Shown here one piece after another: positions 12,431 through 24,600 of a stretch of DNA of 64,000 nt (position 1 is its first letter; each line of letters begins with the position of its first letter). Location of the stretch: NCBI GenBank assembly GCA_024741835.1, contig JAENRP010000146.1, forward strand, positions 1 to 64,000. The letters run 5' to 3'. This stretch comes from Diplocarpon mali (lineage: Eukaryota > Ascomycota > Leotiomycetes > Helotiales > Drepanopezizaceae). The position numbers were made by a program, and so were the translations under genes. Under the pieces are notes generated by a model. The model saw nothing but the letters and a program-made list of their open reading frames with translations, was not told where the DNA came from and did not search any database.

Positions 12431-14684
12431 AGCCTCTTAAGCGACCTAATAAAGGCCCTCCAGCCGACCGCACCACAAATTTCTATAGATATACATACAA
12501 TATGCACAGTTTTCCAGCAGAATTAGTATCAGTAAGTCATTTCTTTTGAAGACCACATATTACGCGTATCAGTATAAACACCATATACCAGAGGGATAGC
12601 ATAGGCATATGCAGAACTACTTGATCAATATGTACTAGATATCTAAATGACTAGAGGCTACCGCTAAGAACTTTATAAATATCGATAGAATCTGCTCTCT
12701 GCTTAGAACACCAACTCACAAAACTCTCATTGATTTTACACTGCATTAGCAAACATTGCTGCAAAGACGAGTGGAGCGGGTAAGCGGTGAAAAAGAATTC
12801 AACTATGAAGGTCTGCTTTTAATCGGAGAGATTTTAACCAGATAGACTCATGTAAGGTAGGTAGCCTTAGTTGCCATGGAATCAATAGGTACGTCAATAA
12901 GGCATTTGAAGCATTTCTATGGCAACTTGCTATCGCAACAGCTAAAACCTGATACTAGATTTCTTTCAATGGAACTCAGAGTCACTTCTTGTCTTCGGGA
13001 CCTGCTAAACAATCATTGATAACAGAATTAGTTGTCCTGAATGCCAAAGAGTAAAGCAAGCAGCTGATGATATATTTACTAGTGGGGAATGGAGATGTAG
13101 ATATTGTAGGACGACTAAATGCCATAGTGAGCGGAAAGGGGGTGAATGGGTTGGAAAGTGGAAAAGGAATCCATAAAAAGAAGACAAACTTGAAATAAAC
13201 AGACGACTCATGCTACTTTAACTCAATTTACATAATCTCTTTTAAGCACATGGATTTCTCTTCTGATCTGTAAGTAGACAAACTTTCTTGTTAAGCGGCG
13301 GCATCTAGTCTCTTGGAAGCGCTAATCAAGCCAAATATAGCTCTTACCAAGAAAACACAGTAGCATCGTCAGCGTTTAAGACCTTCTAAGATGTTATCGT
13401 ATAAATTGTATTATTAATCTCCCTTGTATCTATTCTAACTGTACTTGTTTAAGATTAGAGATGGCATACAAGATCAATGAAGGCATTACCACCCTCCTTT
13501 TTGGCAACCGGAGCCTTTTCCACAAGCCTTAGACTATGCAGCCCTGTCACCACTATTTATATGATCCAATCTATGAAACTACTAGTTACTTTCAGGAGTG
13601 GAGATGCTAGAGAAATTCCTAGGACGCAATACAAGAGTCATTAACCACTTGTCCCTATTACATGCAGCCCTGCGATCGATTATCTATCAGTTGTTCAGGC
13701 GAAAAAGTATTCAGCTTCTACTAAGATAAACCCACATTTACTCAATTAACTAATCAATTCCAGCTTTAGCAACTCTGTATGCTGGTACAGTATGAATGCC
13801 AAATGGTACCAAAACACAATGCTACATCCAATCCTCAACCTCACGGCCTGCTGCTCTTCTTTATAATTGCTGCCCCTATTAAGCGACAGAAGAGTAATGA
13901 TTATAGCTGTATTTGTCGCAGGACTAGGTTTAGGCAAATGAACCATAGGATGTCTCATTTGAGAAACGAATAACAGCAGATGAATGGGCAGTCCAAGAGT
14001 TTCAGGAAACCAAAAGGTTAGGGCAGCCTGTTAAAGCCTGAAAAGCTGTTAAGCAAAACCGCAAGCTCTTCCGCCTTTCCAGAATCGGATCGCTTAGTAG
14101 CATCACGCAGAACGCAAAGTGTGTAAGGACCCTGCCTGGAAAATCGGTAGAAGAGAAAGGCAGTGGTCGTATGTTTGCAGCGTTTTCAGGGTGTGATTTA
14201 TTGCTACGGCGAATCCGAATCTGGGATTCGACAGTGCGAAAGTGCGAAAGTGCGAGAACAGCTCAAAGTCTGGTAGAACAGGAGGGACTTGTGGTACTGC
14301 TAATCTACAGAGATCCATATGTCTGGTAGAAACTAGAGGTGCTGGAAGAATCATGATCATTGAGTGAGGGCCTCAATGGCGCGAGAAAGTGGGCTTAGAA
14401 ATTTGAGCCATCAGAAGGCTGGGCCCTTGAAAAGATTCAGGAGAGAAAATTTAGTGGTAATTGAGAGGAGGGTTTTCAAATATCTCAAGATTTTGGTATC
14501 GAGCTAGAGATATCTTGCACAGCTGTCACTGTGTGCCGGGATATATCGACATCGAAGTATGCCAATGCCAGTCCAGAGCCACAAATTAAAATAGTACCAA
14601 ACCTCAAACACCATCGCTAAGGGTCCATACATGTCGTCTGAGCTATTCATAAACTGAAGGAGGAGATGTAATACTAGTTCAGGG
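12431..14684. other. Intergenic region, no gene recognised
   Basis: Composition returns to normal here. Short open frames exist on both strands (the longest about 85 codons, 14103-14360), but none has a recognisable motif or convincing splice signals. The right end is the 3' flank of HUS1. Confidence 0.6.
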
Positions 14685-15808
14685 TTAGCATTGATGTGTG
14701 ATATGGGAGGGGAAACTGACTGTCAGAACCGACTCGTCAGCTCCATCGTAGTTGGAAAGATAGACGTAAAGGATCAAGGCATGCTCATCAGAGAAACATG
14801 CAATGACCCGCCCACCAAGCCTCCCAACGCTCAACACCTTCCCCCAGTCCCTTCCATCGATTCTGACCGTAGACCAAGCATCAGGCCCAGCGGCCTTCAG
14901 TCTCATGCTCGGGTGTTCTTCCACGTCAGTTCCCTCCTCTAATTGCCTCGGGTCCAGCTCCGGATTGTTTAGTCCAGTCCATACACTCGAGATATTTAGT
15001 GCGTCCGTGGCAATACTGAGCTTCAGGCTGCCATGCATGTTCGCAGCCAGCTCCAGCTTCGGCGTGGCATTCGAACTCCTCACGCCATTTGCCGTGGCCA
15101 TTGCAAGCTTGGTGAAGCGATCCGAGATGGCTTTGAGTTGTATCAGAGAAGGCAGAATGATATGCGCTTCGGATTCTCGTACTCGAGGCTCATGTATCCC
15201 CTCCACACTGTCCGCCGTCAAGACCCTGATCGGGATATCCTGCGTAACAATTGTCTCTCTATCCCTCCCTAAGTTTGCATCCAGACTCTCTTCCCGGAAC
15301 GCATTGTCGCCAAACGGATCGTCAGAGCCGTTCAGGAAGCCATGTCCGCTGTGACCGCTGCTGATCGTGTTCGTGATGATGGTGAGGGATAGGACAGGTA
15401 TACCATCTTTCTTTGTGAGACGAACAGAGGCTGATGTTGCGTTTATCGCAGATTTGAGAGCGCGGTGCAGGGGTGGGAGGGGCAATTCGAGGTTGATTGT
15501 GTTTTTGGGGGCGGCAGATTGGATAGTGTAGTTTTCAAAGATGGAGTCAATGGATAGCGACCTGAAGTCTGTCAATATCTGATTTTCATTACTTGAAGAA
15601 GCATTCTTACGCCCAAACTTGGGTGCCCGTCTCAGGGATAATGGTGAAGCGTACAACATCGTCGTCCAGTCGCACCCATGCCACCTTTCCCAGCGAAGAC
15701 AGCGAAGCCGTGAGCTCTACGAAGCGTGTCAGACAGGTTTCCTTCTACTAGAAGCATCTGCTTACTGTTGAATGTCTGTATATTACGAATGGATGTTTTG
15801 AATCGCAT
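14685..15808 (-). CDS. HUS1: Checkpoint clamp subunit Hus1
   Basis: This encodes Hus1, one of the three subunits of the 9-1-1 (Rad9-Rad1-Hus1) sliding clamp. The clamp is loaded at damaged DNA and activates the ATR/Mec1-type checkpoint in the nucleus. Three exons are read on the minus strand: 15808-15766, 15716-15611 and 15561-14685, with introns of 49 nt each that have GTAAG donors. The product is 341 aa, usual for fungal Hus1. The N-terminus begins MRFKTSIRNIQTF, followed by KVAWVRLDDDVVRF and IDSIFENYTIQS, then LHRALKS and SVRLTKKDGIPVLS, all typical of the PCNA-like Hus1 fold. The C-terminus has WGKVLSVGRLGGRVI. The start was chosen because MRFK is the conserved Hus1 start and fits the first splice junction. 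Identification is firm; the exact exon ends are inferred from frame and splice signals. Confidence 0.93.
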
Positions 15809-18266
15809 GGTGTTGATTTTGTAGACATTCTGATTTGGTAAACGCGTTAGACGCGCGTTGTAATGTGACATGCCAAGACTAGTTGGAGGTACATTCTTCA
15901 AAATACATCACATGTCAGCACAATAGGGACAATAAAACCTCGAAAACTCCCTGAAAGATGTATAATTATACGCCCAGGATATCACAGACTCATCAAAATC
16001 TTACAAGTTTGACTGGGAAATCCAAACGTTCTTTCCCGGCTATTTTTCATTATTCCTAAGTCAACCTTTGGCCACAAAGCCCTTGATCAGAGTCCCAAAC
16101 AAATACCATTGGCGTCCACCGTCCGCTATTCATTAACCGTCGTGCATTGCCAAACCCCCGAACTCCATTACAACTGGATTTCGTTGAGGTATACCACATT
16201 CGTCATTCGTGGCATTCGCTCAGCTTCCTTACTCATACAAGCGCCTCTCCCTGCCTGAGCTCGTTTCCCCAACAATTCCTGGCAGTTCACCGAAGATCCG
16301 GTTTCCCATTTCCCCACTGCCATTTCCACTGCCTCTCCCCGCGAACTGACAGTAGATCAGGCATCACACTCGACCCTTCATCTTCGTACTCTGCCAAGAG
16401 CTCAGTAACAAGAATATGCTCATATCAAGAGGGGTCCCGAACATAAGGCTTCAGCACGAGGGTTGAAATTAGCAAATCCAATAGGACTTGCGAGAAAACA
16501 ATAAGTCAACACGCGTTGATAGCCTGACAGCTGTCTCTGGTCATCCGACCGGAGACTTGAGGTCAATAAGCGAGATCTACTTCGCCTTTGCAATTACTTA
16601 GAGTCTTTACACGCGCGCGATTTCTTTATGCAAGGGCTTGCTTCTAAGAGGTATTTGCTTCCAGAGTAGCAAAAGAAAGGTAGGTATCTTGAGTTGTTAG
16701 CATGGGCCTTTCTTTAGTGCGATGGGTCACTGATATTGAGTGTTGAAGCCACTTATAGACCCCAGGATCCTGAGGTCTCATCTACGAGTAGGAGCTCCCT
16801 ACTAAGAGACAAAGAATAGCAACTGCCTTGCATTCTTATGATGAGCCTTTTTCAGCGGAATTCTTAGTCCCAGAGGCAATTTTATCGCCGTTTCCAATGG
16901 TAGGTTTTCTGCAAAGAGAACTTCCCCTGTACGAAGCTGGGTTTAGAGGCATTGAGCCCGCTAGCATCAAAGTCTGTTGCAGAGGGGGGAAGAGGATAGA
17001 GGGAGAGCTAATCTACGCCCCCAAACCGTGTCATGAACCGGCATTGATCCACATCTTGTGGGAGGGTTGTTTATTGTCGTCCGCTAGCTTTGTGGGCATG
17101 CCAATGAATTGAGCGGAGCTAGTCGCTCTGAATATGAAAGGGCCAATGGCTATGATCCTCCCATGACCATCTGTGACCCAGTCTCCGTGCTATCTTCTGG
17201 GATTGGTTAGAATCGTGTTGGCTTTGCATCTTTTTGATACAGAAGAGGATTGAAACTCTTGGGCATGCATTGCAAAGAACCCTCTCATCGAAACGAGATT
17301 GGCGTGTCGGCAAAATTTGCTGAAGAATGTCGAGTTTCGACTGCCATTTCCAAGGGGAGAAGGCGGCGTACATACTCCTCTCCCCATTCTTTCATACACC
17401 GGCATCCCTATCTTGCCAGAGATAACGCTAAAAGCGCAGGCTCTGGAGCCGTGTTAGCAAACAGGATTACCGGGCTGCTGAAATAGGATCGCTTAAAGTG
17501 CTGCAAAGAATGTCAATTGCTATAAATAGACATTTGCAGATAAGTGGTAAGCGGCAATCCCCTCTGCGAGGCACTAAGTTGTTCGCACAGGAAGAGGTTG
17601 CTGGCAGCCGGAGGTGGGAGAGTCTCCTTGACTTCGACGATGCCTCGGCAGCACCGGCTTCTTCTGTGCTACAGCAGTGGATGTCGGTCCTTGCTTTTGC
17701 AAGAGGAGAGGGAATCTCTGACAGCAGGCGGAACCCTCCAAATTCTGGGTAGACGCTAGACTTCCTAGCGGATGCCAGTGGATGGAAGCAGCCCCTGTGA
17801 TGAGGATGGCTCAGATGTCTGGGAGCGAAGTGTTGGGAGAGATGGTGGGGGTGGACGTGGAGTTTGTGTCGAAGAGGAGGAGGGTATTTGTTTACCTATG
17901 CACCCTCCTCGCCTCCGGCCTGGCCGTGGCTTGACTTGGCATTGTCATTGATAGCTCTTCGTTGATTGTGACAGTTTCAATCCGTGTAAGATAAAGAGGA
18001 CCGAATGAAGTATTACTCCACGGAATGTCAAGCATATTGACACTCTCGCACACACGGCTGAGCTGGAGTGTTGGAAGTAGCTCTTCCAACGAAGAATACC
18101 TAATAAGTACTGGAGTATTTAGCCAACCCACACGCCTCCCTTGTTTACCACTCGAACCACACACAAACCCGAGTCTTTTACGAGGCTTGACAGACGATTG
18201 TGGAGTGTTCCCTCCTTGCAACAAGCCTTGAGTATATACAATACACTCAAGCAATCGATCCAAACA
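15809..18266. other. Intergenic region, no gene recognised
   Basis: This is the 5' flank of HUS1 followed by about 2 kb without a supported gene. The longest open frames either lack an ATG (for example 16828-17112, which would start with TTG, and 17892-18422, which would start with GTG) or show no motif. A small perfect hairpin, TTGGAAG against CTTCCAA, lies near 18069-18087. Confidence 0.55.
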
Positions 18267-18398
18267 TACGGGTAATCCCTCGGCAGGCCAAAACGACACC
18301 GCATGTGGTGTATGTTCATGGCTGGGATCGATTGATGTGCGTTCACAAAGTTGAAGTATATACTTTCGTATGGGTTTTATTTGGCATGCGGCGAAGTA
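18267..18398. mobile_element. MITE-like inverted-repeat element, copy 1
   Basis: The left arm contains GGCAGGCCAAAACGACACC (about 18282-18300). The right end reads TTTATTTGGCATGCGGCGAAGTA, given here only as its parts TTTATTTGGC and GCGGCGAAGTA (about 18375-18398), and is a diverged reverse complement of the left arm. The same arms recur in the element at 20465-20590. There is no coding capacity. TA at the ends would fit a Tc1/mariner-type MITE, but target duplications are not clear. A second inverted repeat overlaps it, with CAATCGATCC near 18252 and GGATCGATTG near 18325. Confidence 0.5.
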
Positions 18399-18799
18399 CA
18401 GTGCTGTGGAGCTTCCAACCACGCTTCTTCGTCGTAAGAGTTTATACTCTCAGCGAGGCTACGCATTCCCGCTTCTCCCCGTTTTTTTTCCAAATTGCAA
18501 GATGTTTAGCCTGGCGGTGGGAGGAGGGTGGAATGTTGCGTTAGATAGCGTTGTGCGAGGATGAGCGTATCAAAAACGTCCTCTGAGCACGACAGGAACT
18601 GAGAGAGGTAGCATTTCTGTCATTCCCACTCCTGACTACGCAACAGCAACCTTCCGTCTCTGTAGAGTGTATTAAACAATGCTTAGTATGACGCTGCTTT
18701 ACTAATGACAATGGTGGGCGGATCAATCGAATGATGTACCGCAGAGCAAAGCAGGTGGTTTTGGACCTATATCCAGACCCCTGCGAGGTAATTTGCACT

Positions 18800-18843
18800 T
18801 GGGTTGAAAAAAAAAAAATGAAGAAAAAAAAAGGAAATAAAAG
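18800..18843. other. Adenine-rich tract downstream of the carbonic anhydrase gene
   Basis: Two runs of about nine to twelve A on the + strand lie about 130-170 nt past the carbonic anhydrase stop, read as T-runs on the gene's own strand. It could be part of the 3' flank or simple sequence; no function can be assigned. Confidence 0.4.
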
Positions 18844-18971
18844 GACAACGCCGTGGGACAGAAACTCAGGACAAGCGTTCTGTTAAAAGAAGGATTCGCT
18901 CCGAGCCACCGTCTAACCCCAACCACCCCAACTCCCCTCTACCGGTCCACGTCCCAGGATTAGGGAGCATC

Positions 18972-19853
18972 TCAGTTCCCCTTATCGAGATTGTAGATCT
19001 TCTTGATACTATCAAGCACCTTTTGGAAATCCAGCTCCAGATCCTTTAACAAGCCATCCTTCAGGTCAAAGCACCAAGCATGGACGATGGGGTAGCCATT
19101 CTTCTGATAACTCTGTTGCACCGCCGCACTCTTGATCACATTCCTGCACTGCTCGATAACGTTCAGCTCGACCAGCCTCCTATTCTTCTGATCCTGGTCC
19201 GCGATGCTGTCAAGCTCTTTCTCGTGTAGCCGGTACACGTCTCTGATATTGCGCAGCCAGGGATTGAGCAGGCCCATGTCGGTGTGCGAGAGGGCGGCCT
19301 GCACGCCGCCGCAGGAGTAGTGCCCGCATACCACAATGTGCTTGACGTGGAGGTGCACGACCGCGTACTCAATCACGGACATGACATTGAGGTCCGTGTT
19401 AGGGACCAGGTTGGCGATGTTACGGTGCACGAAGACTTCGCCGGCGTCAAGGCCCATGATCTCGTTGGCGGGGACGCGGGAGTCGGCGCAGCCGATGTAG
19501 CTGTATCGATTTTAGAACCTTGTCCAGAACATATTGAATTCAGGACCGAAAGCAGGCAAGTAACCTCTTATCTTTCCTCCGACAACCTCCTACCCCTCAC
19601 ACTCGTCTCCACAGATCCAATCCGAAAGCTTCTAAAGCGTAGAATGAACAGAGAGGAAGGGCAAGAAAGAAAGAACGTACAGGTAATCCGGCTGCTGCCC
19701 ACTGCTAAGTTTCGTAAAGAATTTCCCATCCCCCTTGACTTTGCTCGCGACCCAGGCGCGATTGTTCTCGAAGATCTGCTCCTGGCTCTGCTGCAGAAAC
19801 TCGGACACGACCTGCTTGGTCTGTTGCGAATTTTCGGTGCCGGTGGAGGCCAT
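18972..19853 (-). CDS. Beta-class carbonic anhydrase
   Basis: A zinc enzyme that interconverts CO2 and bicarbonate, related to yeast Nce103. There are two exons on the minus strand, 19853-19681 and 19500-18972, joined over a 180-nt intron (donor GTACGT, acceptor ATACAG). The product is 233 aa, normal for the family. The zinc ligands are visible: Cys62 and Asp64 in IGCADSRVP, and His118 and Cys121 in GHYSCGG. Arg66, which pairs with Asp64, is also present. The start gives MASTGTENSQ; the frame stays open upstream without a strong targeting signal, so a longer N-terminus is possible but not supported. With no clear presequence, a cytosolic location is the simpler reading. The gene is flanked by two related inverted-repeat elements and has a pyrimidine-rich leader. 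Confidence 0.93.
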
Positions 19854-19892
19854 TGTATGAGTGGACTTCGTTTCTGCTGTGCGCAGATATGA

Positions 19893-19968
19893 AGCTGGAG
19901 GTGATGTTGGGGAGGAGGGGGAGGAGGAGGGAGAGGAGAAGGTGGAGGAGAAGAGGGGAACGGAGGAG
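19893..19968 (-). promoter_or_regulatory. Pyrimidine-rich leader/promoter tract of the carbonic anhydrase gene
   Basis: On the gene's strand this is an almost unbroken C/T tract, 40-115 nt before the ATG. CT-rich stretches just upstream of transcription or translation starts are common in highly expressed filamentous-fungal genes. The role here is inferred from position and composition only. Confidence 0.45.
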
Positions 19969-20057
19969 GTATATTTGCAGGAACGACGAGGGTTAGTGGG
20001 CAAGCGAGCCCAACGATGAGCTCCGATAAGCCAAAGGCCGAGGCGCATCCGCGTGAT

Positions 20058-20100
20058 CATGCTCGAGCTCGCCCTCGAGCTCAAGCTGGAGCTCGTCGTG
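20058..20100. repeat. Clustered GAGCTC palindromes
   Basis: Within about 43 bp there are several overlapping copies of CTCGAGCTC and GAGCTC, all near-palindromic, in the upstream region of the carbonic anhydrase gene. They could form hairpins or be a repeated protein-binding site, or may be simple sequence. Confidence 0.4.
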
Positions 20101-20464
20101 GCGCATCTGGATCCCAACATCTGGCACGTGTATGTTGTACACAATGGCAATAGTATGAGTAGGTGAAGATGTACTGCGTAAGGCCAAGACGGAACAAGAA
20201 GACAAAGGGGGATGTGAGACGCCAGAGCACGTACGTAGTGGCTCCAGCTGCTGACCGCTTGTCGCACGGTACGAGTATCAATGAGATGTACTTGGTCCCT
20301 CTATTGACCGGCTCTGTGAATGAGATGGTCTGGTCTGGTCTCAAGCGTCGCGTCGCAGCTGAAGATATAAACGGAGATCCACAGGCACTAGTTCCAAGTG
20401 GGAATGATGCCTGTCTGAGGCCTCTTCAAAAATGGACTGCGAAAGTATATTTGATTAGGAGATA

Positions 20465-20590
20465 TACTTCGTAGCAGTGAGTAGGCCAAACCAACACCAC
20501 ATGATGAGAGCATGTTGAACCGCACAAACACGCCCTACTCTATCCTCGACATTAGGCTCATGTGGTGTTTATTTGGCCTGCGATGAAGTA
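20465..20590. mobile_element. MITE-like inverted-repeat element, copy 2
   Basis: A 126-bp segment runs from TACTTCGTAGCAG to GATGAAGTA. Its left arm (AGGCCAAACCAACACCACATG) and right arm (CATGTGGTG, then TTTATTTGGCC) are imperfect inverted repeats of about 35-40 bp. Both ends are TACTTC in inverted orientation. The arms match copy 1 at 18267-18398. No open frame is present. The shape and the second copy support a MITE family; the TA ends hint at Tc1/mariner ancestry, which is inference. Confidence 0.6.
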
Positions 20591-21613
20591 AGATGTATGA
20601 GATGCAAAGCTGAGTAGAGAATTGTTGTGCTGAAACTTGAGACTCTACTCAGAGCTTGTTTAGCGACTCAGAAGTCTCGATTTGGAAAAGCTGTGCAACT
20701 CCGTCAATCTGAAATCAAGATTTTGGTGGAGTTTCCCATATCAGCTGTACGGAATTATGTCATTAGAAATGCCTGACTCGTCCCAGGTTTGCCAAACTAT
20801 TCTGGAGGTAGCACATAAGATTTCGTCTCCGATAGCAAGACTCACAAGTTAGTCGCCCGAGAGTCCAGCTACACCACGATAAACCTTGCGCAGTATTAGA
20901 GATTTTTTATGTGGGATTAGAAATCGTATGGCATTGACGGCTCTCATTAACCTAATAAGCTTCTAATTTTACAAAACTCGACATCAGTCATCTTACCAAA
21001 CCTAACTCGATTTCCAAACAAGCATCTCTGAAAACTACGTTACGATACTGTTCTATCACAAGTCTATATTCAAACTGTTTTCCAGAGAATTTTCGAGTTG
21101 CCATACGAGGCCTCAGCTACTAAGTTCAGAGCTGGGCTTGGGTATATCCGAATACCCATGGGCTTCGCTGGGTGAATCCCCAGAAATCAGAGTTCTGCTA
21201 AGTAGATACCTACTGCAGAGAATATATAGACAAAGCGTTAATTTACAGGTGGGAATAGTCAAAGAGGCGGAAGGCACCTACTGTAGTGACGTTCCAATGT
21301 TTCACAGCCCAGCCCGCGAGACGCAGAAGTGGGAGAGTTGACGTTACCTATATAGTGTATACATGATAACTTTTGGTGAGAATGAGATCGAGGAAAGGCA
21401 AGGAAATAGATGTGTCGTGTATAACAGGGAAATGCTCTTTGTAAGGATTACCTTCGTGGGTTACCTATCCATAACCATCTCCTCGAGAATGACCCCTTTT
21501 GGGATATAACACCACCTCCTCACACCCCATCTTCAAGAGAAGGTTATGATCTTGGTACCTATTCAAAGCCGTCTCGCATAGCCGCTATGCAACAATTAAT
21601 CCAGTACTGTACA
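20591..21613. other. Intergenic region, no gene recognised
   Basis: This is the 3' flank of TRS120 and sequence toward the second MITE-like copy. No open frame above about 70 codons has support. Confidence 0.6.
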
Positions 21614-24600
21614 TTACTCATCATCATAATCATCATCACTGTCATCATCCCGAACCACAACCCGGCACGGCTCTCGCGAGTGCCAGATCCTCCTCTCCCG
21701 CGCTCCAAGCACAGCATCCATCATCATTCTTGTGCTAGCTCGCAACCTCCCCTTGTCGGGGCTGTCAGCTATCTTCGGCTCTTCTTTCAACTGCGCTTCT
21801 TCGACCGAGGCACCTATGTCGAACTCGCCACGAGCGAGAGCCGTGACGCCATATGTGATCTCGATGGACTCGTTTCCTGGGAGCGGGGCGAGTATCTGCT
21901 GTAGAGTGCCGTTCCAGACCAGTTTCTTGGAGAGGTCAAGAGAGATACTGTGCGGCTGGTTGCGGAGAGATGGCTGGATTCGGAGGAGAGTGTTGATTGG
22001 CTCTTTACTGCGATTACTTATGCGCACTTTCATTTGAGAAAAAGCGTCGGTGATCAGCTCGTGCTTAGAGCTCGTGCTCCCGTTGACGGAGATATCGATC
22101 CTGACATCGTCGATTTTAATGGCTTCAATCATACGTTGACTCAATCGTAAGCCGCGCAGCTCGATATCGCCCTTGCGCTGTGGCCCTGATTTCGAGGCCC
22201 ATGTGCCCGATAGCAGTTTGAGGACCTCTTCGCGGTACCAGAACGCTTCTCGGCTGGCTCGTTCGGTATCAGCGGATATTCTACCGGCGCTGACGACAAA
22301 TTGCCGTGCACGAGAGGGATCGAGAGCTGGTATTGATGCTGATGGATCTTCCAGAAATATGCGACGCATCGGGAACATCAACCGAGATGTTTTGCCAGGT
22401 AGAATCTCCTCGTCAATTGCTCCCTCATCCACAATATCAAGATGAACGTGTAGATGCGAAGGCCAAGCGTTTCGAAGGTCAAGTAATATCAGGCAATAGT
22501 CTTCAGGATTGATATCGTCAGCGCCTGTGGCAATTGAATCTCTTATCGACCATAGCGAGCGCGGAATGCTTCCTGTCAGAGACAAGACGTCAATTTTTGC
22601 CAACTCGATACTAGCATTCACAGTGACCGTGAGCGGCAAGCTGACTTGCCGAGTATGGAATGTTTCCTGGATATCAGTGACCGGTACGCCAAGGTGAGCG
22701 TAATCGATATGGACAACGGCACTCGTCAATCCTGGTCGGCCCAAGACCTCAATGTCAAAGGTAGCAGTCCCTTCAGGTTCAATGAACAGGTTTTCATTCG
22801 TTCTCTTTTTCCATCTTAGCGCTTGTTTATGAGCAAATATGAGCTCGCATTCATACAGCTCCGCAGGCGAAGCATCTCGATTGCTCATAGCAGCGTGAAG
22901 AGGGCTTTGCGTTGAATCTTTGAACGAAAACAACAGAAGATCTACTGGCGTTTCTTTTGAAAGATTTTGGAGAGTTATCTGGAACACCTGCCGCTCTCCT
23001 TCTAGTACCATAAGAGCGGATTGAGACAGACTTGTGGATTTCACAACAACGACAGGCTGTCTATCGATGACGCTGAGTCCTAGAGAAATAGATTTTGGAG
23101 GGACAACCGCAGGAGTCGTCGTAACAGGGCCAGAGGTGACACTGACAGGTCGACATTTCGGTCTGAACAAGGCAGCAACCCCGATAGTCTTGACTTTGAT
23201 TTCCCTTTGAGGTGACCAGGGTGCTTCAAAGATTGGGAAACGCCTTTCTCTGCATCCTCGAACGCGAATTATGCACCCTGTTACTTTGAATTGGCCTGCA
23301 GATTTAGGAATTCCAGAGATCGCAAGGATCTGCGTCCGATATGGCCCGATAATCGTTTTTTTGGTTGTTGACTCAAACTCAGCCCCTTCCGTCTCAAGCC
23401 TTATGCATTCAATCTCAACATCAAATTCGTATGGATTTTGTAGCGTGGCCCGGAAGACTGCCCCTTCACCAGCCACCAACACGTGGTCTGCAGCAGCGGC
23501 ATCCGGCGTTCGTAGAAATGGGTTGTATATGAATGGGTTGACTTCTCTAGCTTCAGAGACGGCAGTTGCCCCTGGAAGCTCACTCTTTGTATGGGGGATG
23601 GGTGTCCGAGATGGTTGTAATGGCTCGAGTACCACCGCTCGTAGTAAAAACTCGTCCCAGTACTCAGCCTCGAGCTCTTTCACTCCAAGGTTCCTAGCCG
23701 CGCTCAGCGTTCTTGATATGTTTGTCCCAAGCCTAATTTGCTCATCTCGGCTCATCGAAGGGGATGCATCCTCACTTCGTGGCCCGGGAGCGACTCCACT
23801 GCCAGCAGTTCTCAGCAAGTCTGCCGTAAATTTAAGCACACCGTTGAAGTCTGGCAGTGCTTCTGAAAAATTAATGCAGGAGCGCAGTATATCCATCTTG
23901 AGATCTTGCCCACCAAACGAACGCACCGAGGCATTGTGCAATATCCTCGCAATTACTGCCTCATCCGAATCATCAATTAGACCATCGTCTCCAGGTCCGC
24001 TCCTAGAAGAAACGACACCGTAGATTTGCCCTAACGAGCCGAGGAAAGTGTCAACACCAGCTTCGACGTCTTCTTCGCGAAGATCGAGTGCACCAGCCCC
24101 ATTTGAATTTCCGTTGGCAGAGTTAAGAGCAGCCAGGCCTGCGGCAGGATGCACCCCCATTTCAGCAGCGCCTTTGATACGGGCCTGTATCAGGCCGGGG
24201 ATTATGACAGCCACGAGGTCACGAATGACCATAGCCTTCTTCCTCTGGAATCCTAAGGAGCCAAGAACCGATGCAATTCCGCTCAGAATTACGGTTCGGT
24301 CAATGAGGTGCTGATTCTCGGCAGACCATGAAGTAGGGAGAGCTCGGAATAGTACAGTCACGATTTCCGTTCGCGTGGGTTGAATATGGAGTCGAGGGAT
24401 CTTCAGATTCGCAGGCGTTGCGAAAGGGACACCAAGAACCACAAATTGCAAGGCATCATCATTTACTGTGCCTCCAGCCAGATGGATTGCAGAAAGAAGT
24501 TTAGAGTATCGGATGGCGGTTTCGCTGAAGGAAAGTTGAGGCATGGCCTCCCCAGTATTGTTGGTCGCTCTGGTGTAGAGATTCAATATCCGATCCAACA

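Noticed and set aside
14803..15354. 183-codon plus-strand frame
   Set aside because: Lies antisense inside the HUS1 last exon; its frame does not begin with ATG-supported context and has no domain.
17892..18422. 176-codon minus-strand frame
   Set aside because: Would start with GTG and runs through MITE-like copy 1; no domain.
19854..20267. Longer N-terminus for carbonic anhydrase
   Set aside because: The frame is open upstream to a possible ATG at 20267, but it crosses the pyrimidine tract and gives Ser/Pro/Leu-rich sequence without a recognisable targeting peptide.
23271..24023. 250-codon plus-strand frame
   Set aside because: Antisense shadow inside the TRS120 coding exon.
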